From contig NZ_AP019779.1 in NCBI RefSeq assembly GCF_019669925.1, positions 2,025,292 through 2,089,291 of the forward strand: 64,000 nucleotides of DNA, given 5' to 3'. The DNA is from Methanobrevibacter arboriphilus. GTDB lineage: Archaea > Methanobacteriota > Methanobacteria > Methanobacteriales > Methanobacteriaceae. Of this stretch, positions 56,408 through 64,000 are shown one piece after another. Position numbers and translations under genes: made by a program. Position 1 is the first letter of the stretch, and every line of letters begins with the position of its first letter. The notes under the pieces are model-generated. The model made no database searches. It was given only the letters and a program-made list of their open reading frames with translations, and was not told where the DNA came from.

Positions 56408-56872
56408 ATGAAGGTTGCTATTGTATCTGGAAAGGCAGAAGGTCCAACTAAACTTAATTCATTTGATAATGCGTTAATTGAAGCAGGTATAGGGGATGTT
56501 AATTTAATTAAGGTTTCTAGCATGTTAGAAAAAGAAACTCAATTATGTCTACTTCCAAAATTAAAAGCAGGAGCTATGGTTAATTGTGTATTAGCTACAA
56601 TAAGCTCAGATAAAAAAGGAGATTTAATTTCTTCTGCTATAGCTATAGCTATTGGAGATAATCTTGGTTGTGTTGTTGAAAATTCAGGGATTAATAAATC
56701 TCCTGAAGAGATTAGGAAAGAAGCTAAAGAAATGGTTACTTATATGATGGATATTCGTAATGAAACAATCAATGAATTAATTATAGAAGAAATTAATCAT
56801 ACTGTTGATGAATTAGGTACTGTTGTTGCTTCAGTTGTTTATTTAAACGATGAAGTTATTGATAATAATTAA
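56408..56872 (+). CDS. pdaD: Pyruvoyl-dependent arginine decarboxylase
   Basis: The 154-residue proenzyme is cut at S37-S38 (IKVSSMLEK), where Ser38 becomes the pyruvoyl group. GDVNLIKVSS, PKLKAGAMVNCVLATISSDK and SSAIAIAIGDNLGCVVE are family motifs. It converts arginine to agmatine, the first step of the polyamine route, with SpeB (48131-49021) as the next enzyme. GTGAT precedes the ATG. Length is normal. Confidence 0.95.
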   Translation: MKVAIVSGKAEGPTKLNSFDNALIEAGIGDVNLIKVSSMLEKETQLCLLPKLKAGAMVNCVLATISSDKKGDLISSAIAIAIGDNLGCVVENSGINKSPEEIRKEAKEMVTYMMDIRNETINELIIEEINHTVDELGTVVASVVYLNDEVIDNN

Positions 56873-57181
56873 AATCAATGGATTTATATTTAATATTTTA
56901 TATAAATAATACTTATTATTATAAATAAAAATTAATATTCATAAAAATAATAAATATATCCATACAAATAATAAATTTATCATTGTAAATAATAGTTAAT
57001 ATTTAAATAAACAACAATTTGTTATTATAAACAAGAATTAGTACTATAAATAACCTTTAATATTATAAATAACATTATTATAAATAATGTTAGTATTATA
57101 AAGAATAATTATTAATTAAAATATTTTTAAAAGGATTTTAAGAAGAATATCTTTTAAAAAGGATTTTTTTGGGGCAATAAA
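56873..57181. other. Intergenic, repeats only
   Basis: Made largely of TATTATAAATAA-like iterations. One perfect hairpin, AACATTATT-ATA-AATAATGTT (57071-57091), could end pdaD transcription or control the next gene. No coding frame. Confidence 0.5.
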
Positions 57182-59080
57182 ATGAATAGAAAAGACATTG
57201 ATTTATGTGAAAATATTTCCAATAAGATAATTGAAAATGTTGAAAAAAAGATTAAGGAGCATGTTGGAAATAATAAATCTGGTGAATTTGTTAAAATGGG
57301 TGCTGATGGAACACCTACTTCTTTCATTGATTTAATTGCTGAAAAAGAGGTTATAAAAGTATTAAAAAATACTGATTTCACTTCTATTTTAATTAGTGAA
57401 GAAATAGGAGAATTAAAAATTGGTAATGGTAGTGTAAAGAATATTAATGTATCTGATGAATTAAAAAGAGTTTATGATTCTAAAAATAATTCTAATTTAA
57501 ATAATTCAGGTTTAGATAACTTTGATCTAGATAATCCTAGATTTATATTTCTAGTTGATCCACTTGATGGAACAAGTAATGCTATAAAAAATATATCTGC
57601 TTATGGAATATCTATAGCTGTTGCTCTGGTTAATAAGGAATATGTTTCTCTCGATGATATTGAGCTAGGTTTTATTAAAAATTTTGCTAGTGGAGATTAT
57701 TACCATGCAGTTAAAGGAAAGGGGGCTTGGCTAAACAATAAAAAAATGACTCCCAATTCTGAAACTAATATTAATAATTTATCCATAGGGGCTTTTGTTA
57801 AAAATAATAGTTATGGAGTTTTTAATCTAATAAAAAAAGTAAGAAGGATGAGGATTTTAGGGTCTGTTGTTTTAGAATTAGCTTATATAGCCAATGGTAA
57901 ATATGATGTTTTTATTGATATGAGGGGAAGTAGGATAATAGATATAGCTGCTTCAATGCTGATAGCTAATGAATCTGGTGCGGTTATCACTGATGAAAAT
58001 GGAAATAAATTAAAAAAGAGATTAAGTATATCTGAAAAAGCTATTGTCATTGGTTCAAGTAATCCTAAACTACATAAAAAGATAATAAACACTATAAACA
58101 ATAATAAATCATTTGATATTAAAAGAGTTGGAATTGTAAGTAGGTTAGATAAAATTGAAGCTGTTTTATTTTCAGCTAAACTTATACAATTTTTAGATAG
58201 TAATAATATAGATATATCTATTGAAAATTCACTAGCTAAAAAATTATCCGGGCTCAATATGGATGAATCTACTCTTGAGGATAATATAGCTAAAATTTCT
58301 AAATATGATGAAGGTATAGCTAATGAATTACATGGTTTAATTTTTAAAGATGATTATTATATATATGCAACAGATATTAAAGAATTTGATGTTGACATGG
58401 TAATAACACTTGGTGGTGATGGAACTCTTTTAAGAGGTCAAACTAAGCTAAGTAATAGTGAAATTCCTATTTTAGGGATAAATTTAGGGACTGTTGGATT
58501 TTTAACAGAATTAGATATTGAAAATTCTTTTAAAAAGATTGATACTATTCTTAAAGGTGAATATTTTAAGGAAAAAAGGACTCAACTGAAAGTTTCTCAT
58601 GGAAAAGAGCTTTTTACAGCATTAAATGAAGTTGTGATAATGACTGAAAAACCAGCTAAAATGTTAAATTTTGAAGTTAGAGTGGATGGTGAGATTGTAG
58701 AGGAATTTAGAGCTGATGGACTTATACTCTCTACTCCTAGTGGTTCAACTGCTTATTCTATGTCTGCAGGAGGTCCTATCGTAGATCCAAAAGTAGGGGC
58801 TTTTATTATAATTCCAATATGTCCATATAAATTAGGTTTAAGGCCATTTGTTGTTTCTGATAAAAGTGAGATTAAAGTTAAACTTCTTAAAAAAGGTAAA
58901 AAAGCTGTTCTTGTTATGGATGGTCAAGTTAGCCAAGAAATTGATGATTCTGAAGAATTAAGATTTGTAAGATCTGAAAATGATGTTTGTTTTATCAGAA
59001 CAACTGATAAATACTTCTATCAAAAAGTTAAAGAAAAGCTAACTGAAGGTGGGTCAGGTTCAGATAGAGTTTGTTTTTAG
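57182..59080 (+). CDS. Bifunctional NADP phosphatase / NAD kinase
   Basis: The 632-residue fusion has residues 1-305 as an inositol-monophosphatase-like domain (metal-binding LVDPLDGTSNAI with D126 and D129, and later GSRIIDIAASMLIANESGAV). Residues 325-632 are NAD kinase (LGGDGTLLRGQTK at 411-414, LGINLGTVGFLTELD, STPSGSTAYSMSAGGPIV). The same fusion is known in Methanocaldococcus (MJ0917), where both activities are present. It sets the NADP/NAD balance. A 25-residue Asn/Asp-rich insert lies near residue 98. GGGGC precedes the ATG. Confidence 0.93.
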   Translation: MNRKDIDLCENISNKIIENVEKKIKEHVGNNKSGEFVKMGADGTPTSFIDLIAEKEVIKVLKNTDFTSILISEEIGELKIGNGSVKNINVSDELKRVYDSKNNSNLNNSGLDNFDLDNPRFIFLVDPLDGTSNAIKNISAYGISIAVALVNKEYVSLDDIELGFIKNFASGDYYHAVKGKGAWLNNKKMTPNSETNINNLSIGAFVKNNSYGVFNLIKKVRRMRILGSVVLELAYIANGKYDVFIDMRGSRIIDIAASMLIANESGAVITDENGNKLKKRLSISEKAIVIGSSNPKLHKKIINTINNNKSFDIKRVGIVSRLDKIEAVLFSAKLIQFLDSNNIDISIENSLAKKLSGLNMDESTLEDNIAKISKYDEGIANELHGLIFKDDYYIYATDIKEFDVDMVITLGGDGTLLRGQTKLSNSEIPILGINLGTVGFLTELDIENSFKKIDTILKGEYFKEKRTQLKVSHGKELFTALNEVVIMTEKPAKMLNFEVRVDGEIVEEFRADGLILSTPSGSTAYSMSAGGPIVDPKVGAFIIIPICPYKLGLRPFVVSDKSEIKVKLLKKGKKAVLVMDGQVSQEIDDSEELRFVRSENDVCFIRTTDKYFYQKVKEKLTEGGSGSDRVCF

Positions 59081-59207
59081 TTTCAATAGGTGGATTAATT
59101 AGTTGTAGATCATTAATTGATAATGATTAATTAATATTGCTAATTGGTTATGGTTTAATTGGTTATGTTATTGTATATTTTTATAGATTATTTTGGTTTT
59201 GTTAAAC

Positions 59208-61046
59208 ATGGATGTATTGGTTATTGATTTAACTCATGGTGGAGTTAAAATTGCAATCGGTCTTAAAAAATTAGGAGTATTTAATAATATTGCTGCTTAT
59301 GATATTTACAATACTCTAAAGGAAGAAGAGGCGAGTTTGCTTGAGTTTCATAATATAAATGTTATAAATAATCAAAATGATGTTAATAGTTATTTTAATA
59401 ATTTAAACATTAGTAATTCAAATAATATAGATATTTTAATAGTTAATCCTATTCATTCTCCTTTTAAAGTTTCTAATATTAATAATTTTAAAAATAATAC
59501 TATTAATAACAATAATGACGATAATATCAATAATAATATCAATAATAATATCAATAATACTATCAATAATATAAAATATAATATAAAAAATAATATTAAA
59601 AGTAATATTAATAATAATATTAGTAGTATTAATAATAATCTCAATAACAGTATTAATAATATTGATATTCATAATATTCATGATAATTATAATTATAATC
59701 ATAATGATTCTGTTGGTATTTCTATAAATGAGATAACTCATCATAAAGCAGTTGAATTAATTTTAAATAAGTGGAAAAGATATATAGCTACTAAAAATAT
59801 TCCTGTTGTTGAAGTTACTGGTGTTAAAGGTAAAACTAGTGTTGTAGCTATGCTTAAAGAGATTTTACTTAAAAAGGATCCTCTTGTTTTAAGTAGTCTT
59901 GGGTCTTGTTTTTATAAAAAAGGTAAAAAAATAACTTTAAAAAAGAATATTAGTATAACTCCTGCAAGCATATTAGAAACCATAAATATGGCTAAAAAAG
60001 TTGATAATTCTGATTGTGTAACAATTGATGATTTAGTTAATAATTTAAGCACTGATTTGTGCAATGATATTGAATATGGTGCTTGTATTTTTGAAAGTTC
60101 ATTGGGAGTTACTGGATTAGGTGATGTTGGTGTATTAACTAACCTTGTAGAAAACTATCCTATAGCTAAAAATACTTCAAATGCAAGAAATGCGAAAAAA
60201 CAAGTTTTTGATTGTGATATAGTTGCTATTGAAAAAGAAACATTAGATGATTATTACATTGGATCTGAACATGGTGGAAATGATTATAACTTTAAAAATA
60301 TTCTATCTAAATCTAATACTTTTAGTTTATACAATGATTCTTCTAATGTAACCGCTGATAGGGTTAATTATGGATTAAATAATACTTCTATTGAGATATC
60401 TTATAAAAATATAAAGACTATTTCTGGTGAAAATATCTCAGGATCATTGTCTATTGATACTTTTGCTCCAGGAAAACACCATGTTTCAAATGTTTTATGT
60501 GCTGTCACTGTTTCTTTATCATTAGGTCTTAGCTTGGATGATATTAAAGATGGTTTAGCTAACTTTAATGGTATTAAAGGAAGGACTTCATTAAAAAAAG
60601 AAAATGGGTCTATTATTATTGAAGAAATTAACCCGGGGATTAATACTAAAGCTATTGAAAGCTCTATCAAAATGATTAATGATTTAAGTGATTATACTAT
60701 TATTTTAGGAGGTAAATATGGTGTTACTTGTGAAGAAATTGATGAAAATAGTGTAGCTACCCTTCTAGATAATTTTTTAGATAAATCAAAGATTACAAAT
60801 AAAGCTGAAATGAATAAAGTTGAAATGAATAAATATGAGATGGGTGAAGTTGAAATAGGTAAAGATACAGATAAATGGTTTGATTTAATATTAACTGATG
60901 ATTTAGGGATTGAAATAGAAAAAAAGATGTCTAATAATGTTGAAGTTATTAAAGATCCTATTGAAGCTCAAAAAAAAATTATATCTAATAATAAGAATAT
61001 TCTTTTTATTTATCGTTCTAATTATTCTCAAATAAACAAAAGATAA
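59208..61046 (+). CDS. cfbE: Coenzyme F430 synthase (Mur ligase family)
   Basis: The 612-residue protein starts VLVIDLTHGGVKIAIGLKKL, typical of CfbE, and has the Mur ligase P-loop VTGVKGKTSVVAML (G205-S211), then IFESSLGVTGLGDVGVLTNL and GKHHVSNVLCAVTVSLSLGL. It makes the last ring closure to coenzyme F430, the nickel tetrapyrrole of methyl-coenzyme M reductase. An 80-residue Asn/Ile-rich run (residues about 89-168) interrupts the N-terminal domain, and a Glu/Met/Asn repeat lies near the end. ATG 59208 is used rather than TTG 59193. It is encoded behind NAD kinase, with hemC nearby. Confidence 0.9.
   Translation: MDVLVIDLTHGGVKIAIGLKKLGVFNNIAAYDIYNTLKEEEASLLEFHNINVINNQNDVNSYFNNLNISNSNNIDILIVNPIHSPFKVSNINNFKNNTINNNNDDNINNNINNNINNTINNIKYNIKNNIKSNINNNISSINNNLNNSINNIDIHNIHDNYNYNHNDSVGISINEITHHKAVELILNKWKRYIATKNIPVVEVTGVKGKTSVVAMLKEILLKKDPLVLSSLGSCFYKKGKKITLKKNISITPASILETINMAKKVDNSDCVTIDDLVNNLSTDLCNDIEYGACIFESSLGVTGLGDVGVLTNLVENYPIAKNTSNARNAKKQVFDCDIVAIEKETLDDYYIGSEHGGNDYNFKNILSKSNTFSLYNDSSNVTADRVNYGLNNTSIEISYKNIKTISGENISGSLSIDTFAPGKHHVSNVLCAVTVSLSLGLSLDDIKDGLANFNGIKGRTSLKKENGSIIIEEINPGINTKAIESSIKMINDLSDYTIILGGKYGVTCEEIDENSVATLLDNFLDKSKITNKAEMNKVEMNKYEMGEVEIGKDTDKWFDLILTDDLGIEIEKKMSNNVEVIKDPIEAQKKIISNNKNILFIYRSNYSQINKR
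59472..59712 (+). repeat. AT-rich simple repeat coding for an Asn/Ile-rich insert in cfbE
   Basis: Iterated AATATCAATAAT-like units of 12-15 bases without frame shift, coding for runs such as NNNINNNINNTINNIKYNIK. The first part is nearly perfect and the rest diverged. No functional motif of CfbE falls in it. Confidence 0.85.
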
Positions 61047-61355
61047 TTCTATAAATTTTTTTATAATAGTACTATTATGTATAATACTCTTATCACGATA
61101 CTTTTATTATTATGATTTTATTTTTTATTTATTTTTATATAATTGTATTTAATAGTATTTCATTATTACTTATTTAGTTATTGTTTATTACTTATTATTT
61201 ATTATTTAAAAATTATGAAAAATATATTAAATTATAAATACATATAATAGAGTAATAAATTGAAATTAGCCATTTTATAATAATGGTATATAATTTGATA
61301 ATTTTTCTTTAAATCAAAAATAATTCTTAAATAGATTCTTAACTGGGGTATTTTT
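61047..61355. other. Spacer upstream of the copper ATPase gene
   Basis: No gene seen. CCATT (61270-61274) and AATGG (61282-61286) flank TTATAAT just before a TATA-like GGTATATAAT, a possible small operator. Confidence 0.45.
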
Positions 61356-63551
61356 ATGGATGAGAAAGACAACCATAATAGAAACACTATGTCCAAAGAG
61401 GATATGGGTCATGAAAATGTGAATCATAAGAATATGGATAAAAACCATGAACATATGAATCATGATGAGATAGATGATATGGGTCATGAGCATATGGATC
61501 ATGGTGATATGGGTGATATGGGTCATGAGCATATGGGTCATGATGAAATGGATGATATGGGTCATGAGCATATGGATCATGCTGGAATGGGTATGATGGA
61601 TATGGAAGACCTTAAGAAGAAATTTTGGGTTTCTTTAATCTTAACAATTCCAACCATATTACTATCTCCAATGATGGGAATGGAGATGCCATTTCAAATT
61701 AGCTTTCCAGGTTCATATTGGGTTGTTTTGGTTATAGGATCTATAATCTATTTTTATGGAGGTCAACCTTTTTTTACTGGTTCAAAAGAAGAGCTAAGAA
61801 ATAAAAAACCTGCAATGATGACCTTAATATTTATGGGAATTACAGTAGCTTATTTCTATAGTCTTTATTCTGTTTTTGCAAACAATATATTTCATGTACA
61901 TCCTATGGTTCATGATTTTTTCTGGGAATTAGCTACTTTAATAGATATAATGTTACTTGGACATATAATAGAGATGAATTCAATAATGAGTGCAGGTTCT
62001 GCACTTAATAAATTAGCTAAACTGCTTCCTAAAAAGGCTCATAAACTTGAAAATGGGAAGATTATCGATGTTGATATTGATAAATTAAAAGAAAATGATA
62101 TAGTTGAAGCAAGGGCTGGAGAGAAGATTCCTGCAGATGGAATTGTTATTAGAGGTAATACAAGTATTAATGAGTCTATGGTAACTGGTGAGTCTAAACA
62201 AATAACAAAAGATATTAATAGTAAAGTTATTGGAGGTTCAGTTAATGGAGAAGGAAATATACAGATTAAGATAACTGGTACTGGGGAAACAAGTTATCTA
62301 GCACAAGTACAGAAATTGGTTTCTGAAGCTCAAAAAGAACAATCAAAAAGAGAAACAATGGCAGATATTATTGCAAGAACATTATTTTATGTAGCTATTA
62401 TTTTAGGAATAATTTCTTTTACTTCTTGGTATTTTGTAGAAAATATCAGTGTTGCATTTTCTGTAGCTGTTACTGTTCTTGTTATCGCTTGTCCTCATGC
62501 ATTAGGATTAGCTATACCTCTTGTAGTAGCTAGGAGTACTTCTATTGGAGCTAATAATGGACTTTTATTTAGAAATAGAACTTCTTTTGAACGAGTTAAA
62601 AAGTTAAAATATGCTTTGATGGATAAAACAGGTACATTAACTGAAGGAAACTTTAAAGTAACTAAATATGGAAGTTTAAATGATGATATTACTGATGAAA
62701 CTATTTTAAAAATAGCTGCTGGATTAGAAGATGGATCTAATCATCCATTAGCTATAGGTATATTATCTAAAGTAAAAGAAAAAGAATTAGACTATGAAAG
62801 AGCACATAATACTTATCAAAAAACTGGAATTGGTTTAACTGGTGAGATTAGTGGTGAAGAATTTAAAATAGTGTCTGTAACCTATTTAGATAAAAAAAGT
62901 ATATCTTATGATAAATCAAAATTTAAAAAGCTTGCAGAAAGCGGTAATTCTATTAGCTATATTTTAAATAAGAGTAATGATCTTTTGGGTTTTATTTCTC
63001 AAGGGGATGAAATTAAATCAGAATCTAAAATAATGATTGATTCTCTTAAAGAACGTAATATTATACCTGTTATGCTTACAGGGGATAATGAAGAAACTGC
63101 AAATTTAGTTGCTAAAAAATTAGAAATTCAAAATGTTTTTGGAAAGCTTCTTCCAGAAGATAAAGAAAAGATAGTTAAAAAGTATCAAGAATCTGGATTT
63201 ACTGTAATGATGATTGGTGATGGTGTAAATGATGCGCCGAGTTTGGTAGCAGCAGATATTGGAGTAGCTATAGGTTCAGGAACTGATGTAGCTATAGATT
63301 CTGCTGATGTTATATTGGTAAAAAGTAATCCTTTGGATATTATTAAATTTTTAGATTTAGGAGGTAAAACAACAAGAAAGATGAATGAAAATCTTGTGTG
63401 GGGTGCGGGATACAATGTAATTGCATTACCACTGGCTGCAGGAGTTTTAGCTCCTTTTGGATTCATGCTTAATCCACTTATTGGAGCTGTACTAATGTCT
63501 TTAAGTACAATTCTAGTTGCTATTAATGCAATGTTATTGAAGGACATTTGA
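61356..63551 (+). CDS. copB: Copper-type P1B ATPase (CopB-like, CPH motif)
   Basis: The 731-residue protein has an N-terminal 85-residue His/Met/Asp-rich segment made of repeated DDMGHEHMDH units (metal-binding tail). The membrane and catalytic parts carry the CPH motif in IACPHALGLAIPLVVARS (C379-H381), the actuator VTGESK, phosphorylation site MDKTGTLTEGNF (D423), the SNHPLA nucleotide-site motif, and IGDGVNDAPSLVAADIGVAI. CPH marks the P1B-3 group (Cu2+/Cu+ export). Cation export from the cytoplasm gives copper resistance. GGGGT precedes the ATG. Confidence 0.93.
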   Translation: MDEKDNHNRNTMSKEDMGHENVNHKNMDKNHEHMNHDEIDDMGHEHMDHGDMGDMGHEHMGHDEMDDMGHEHMDHAGMGMMDMEDLKKKFWVSLILTIPTILLSPMMGMEMPFQISFPGSYWVVLVIGSIIYFYGGQPFFTGSKEELRNKKPAMMTLIFMGITVAYFYSLYSVFANNIFHVHPMVHDFFWELATLIDIMLLGHIIEMNSIMSAGSALNKLAKLLPKKAHKLENGKIIDVDIDKLKENDIVEARAGEKIPADGIVIRGNTSINESMVTGESKQITKDINSKVIGGSVNGEGNIQIKITGTGETSYLAQVQKLVSEAQKEQSKRETMADIIARTLFYVAIILGIISFTSWYFVENISVAFSVAVTVLVIACPHALGLAIPLVVARSTSIGANNGLLFRNRTSFERVKKLKYALMDKTGTLTEGNFKVTKYGSLNDDITDETILKIAAGLEDGSNHPLAIGILSKVKEKELDYERAHNTYQKTGIGLTGEISGEEFKIVSVTYLDKKSISYDKSKFKKLAESGNSISYILNKSNDLLGFISQGDEIKSESKIMIDSLKERNIIPVMLTGDNEETANLVAKKLEIQNVFGKLLPEDKEKIVKKYQESGFTVMMIGDGVNDAPSLVAADIGVAIGSGTDVAIDSADVILVKSNPLDIIKFLDLGGKTTRKMNENLVWGAGYNVIALPLAAGVLAPFGFMLNPLIGAVLMSLSTILVAINAMLLKDI

Positions 63552-63804
63552 GGATATTTATTAAAAAATTATTATTTCAGTTAATTATTATTTTAATGAA
63601 AAAATTTATATCAACATAAAAATATATTATTTATAAAATATCTGATTTTATAAGTTTAAAAATGAAATTTTTATATGTAGAAATTCTTATTTTTATAAGT
63701 TTAAAAATGAAATTTTTATTATTTATAAAATTTTTTTTATTTTAGTACTTATCAGATTATTATTTATTTTAATTACAATTCTTTTTTGAATTGGGGATGA
63801 TTTA
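63552..63804. other. Spacer with inverted copy of the 48-base repeat
   Basis: Two units of TTTTTATAAGTTTAAAAATG (the first lacking its leading T-run) lie at about 63645-63730 and are the reverse complement of the repeat at 55154-55249. The remainder is T-rich and ends in the hemC ribosome binding site GGGGATGA (63793-63800). Confidence 0.6.
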
Positions 63805-64000
63805 TTGATTGTTGGAACTAGAGGTAGTGAACTTGCTTTAACACAGACAAATTATATTAGAAATCGTTTGTTTGATTTGACAAATAATGAGGTTGAAACT
63901 AAAATCATAAAGACTACTGGTGATAAGATAACCACATCTCAACTCTATAATATGGATTCTAAAGGACTTTTTACAAAAGAGTTAGATAGGGCTGTTTTAG
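63805..64000 (+). CDS. hemC: Porphobilinogen deaminase, N-terminal part
   Basis: The gene runs off the end of the window; 65 codons are visible. The start is TTG, 4 bases after GGGGATGA, giving MIVGTRGSELALTQTNYIRN. The family motif TRGSELALTQ and KTTGDKITTSQLYNMDSKGL are present, as is the later GLFTKELDRAVL. The enzyme joins four porphobilinogens to hydroxymethylbilane, the start of the tetrapyrrole route to F430 and corrinoids, and so links to cfbE upstream. Confidence 0.93.
   Translation, partial: MIVGTRGSELALTQTNYIRNRLFDLTNNEVETKIIKTTGDKITTSQLYNMDSKGLFTKELDRAVL

Noticed and set aside
59436-59744. Two minus-strand Ile/Leu/Asn-rich frames that look like membrane proteins
   Set aside because: They are antisense to the AT-rich repeat in cfbE; the hydrophobic look comes from the repeat, and there is no ribosome binding site.
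61314-61580. Minus-strand Met/His/Ile-rich frame
   Set aside because: Antisense shadow of the His/Met repeat of the copper ATPase.

Overview
The window comes from a very AT-rich methanogenic archaeon, most likely a Methanobrevibacter or close relative (Methanobacteriales). The evidence is a complete A1Ao-ATP synthase operon in the order H-I-K-E-C-F-A-B-D, a transcription factor B next to gar1, an archaeal DnaG primase, a histone, aIF5A, pyruvoyl-dependent arginine decarboxylase, the F430 synthase CfbE, a fused NADP phosphatase/NAD kinase, a MurT/GatD-like pair, TATA-type promoters and GGTGA/GGAGG ribosome binding sites. There is no rRNA, no CRISPR array and no intact transposase. One tRNA (Gln, UUG) lies on the minus strand at 17508-17578.

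Layout. 1-5.9 kb: a secreted HExxH protein, a tiny very basic protein, a nitroreductase and small membrane or winged-helix proteins including an SdpI-like protein. 5.9-15.6 kb: the ATP synthase operon, a DUF22-like protein and a 49-residue membrane protein. 15.8-21.5 kb (minus): an ATP-grasp enzyme, tRNA-Gln, DUF1284, BioY, a UPF0104 membrane protein and an RraA-like protein. A 1.8 kb gene desert follows, then DnaG, an Mg-type P-ATPase, XerA, MurT/GatD-like, a VOC protein, Gar1 and TFB. 34.8-42.4 kb: a two-domain glycosyltransferase, membrane proteins, TauE/SafE, two YbjQ-type proteins, a DUF2116 zinc ribbon and UMP kinase. 43-47.7 kb: two surface or secreted proteins, MarR-DUF2156-GNAT and rubrerythrin.

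48.1-56.9 kb holds speB, aIF5A, a histone and pdaD: agmatine formation, agmatine hydrolysis and the hypusine acceptor. An accessory island (49.0-53.7 kb) interrupts this group. It contains a truncated PIN-like gene, a small zinc protein, an Xre-ImmA/IrrE-PIN trio behind an inverted-repeat operator, a protein ending in a ribbon-helix-helix-like segment with a likely homopolymer frameshift at its start, a Met/Lys/Glu-rich helical protein and a VapBC-type toxin-antitoxin pair. This is the best place in the window to look for an undescribed system. 57.2-64 kb: NADP phosphatase/NAD kinase, CfbE, a CopB-type copper ATPase and the start of hemC; hemC and cfbE both serve tetrapyrrole (F430) synthesis.

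A theme across the window is Asn-rich or Ser/Asn/Glu-rich low-complexity inserts in otherwise conserved proteins (Mg ATPase, XerA, MurT-like, TauE, glycosyltransferase linker, CfbE and others), often encoded by simple DNA repeats whose unit is a multiple of three. Start codons were chosen by ribosome-binding-site spacing, so several differ from the longest reading frame. All functions are inferred by reading motifs; no database search was run.
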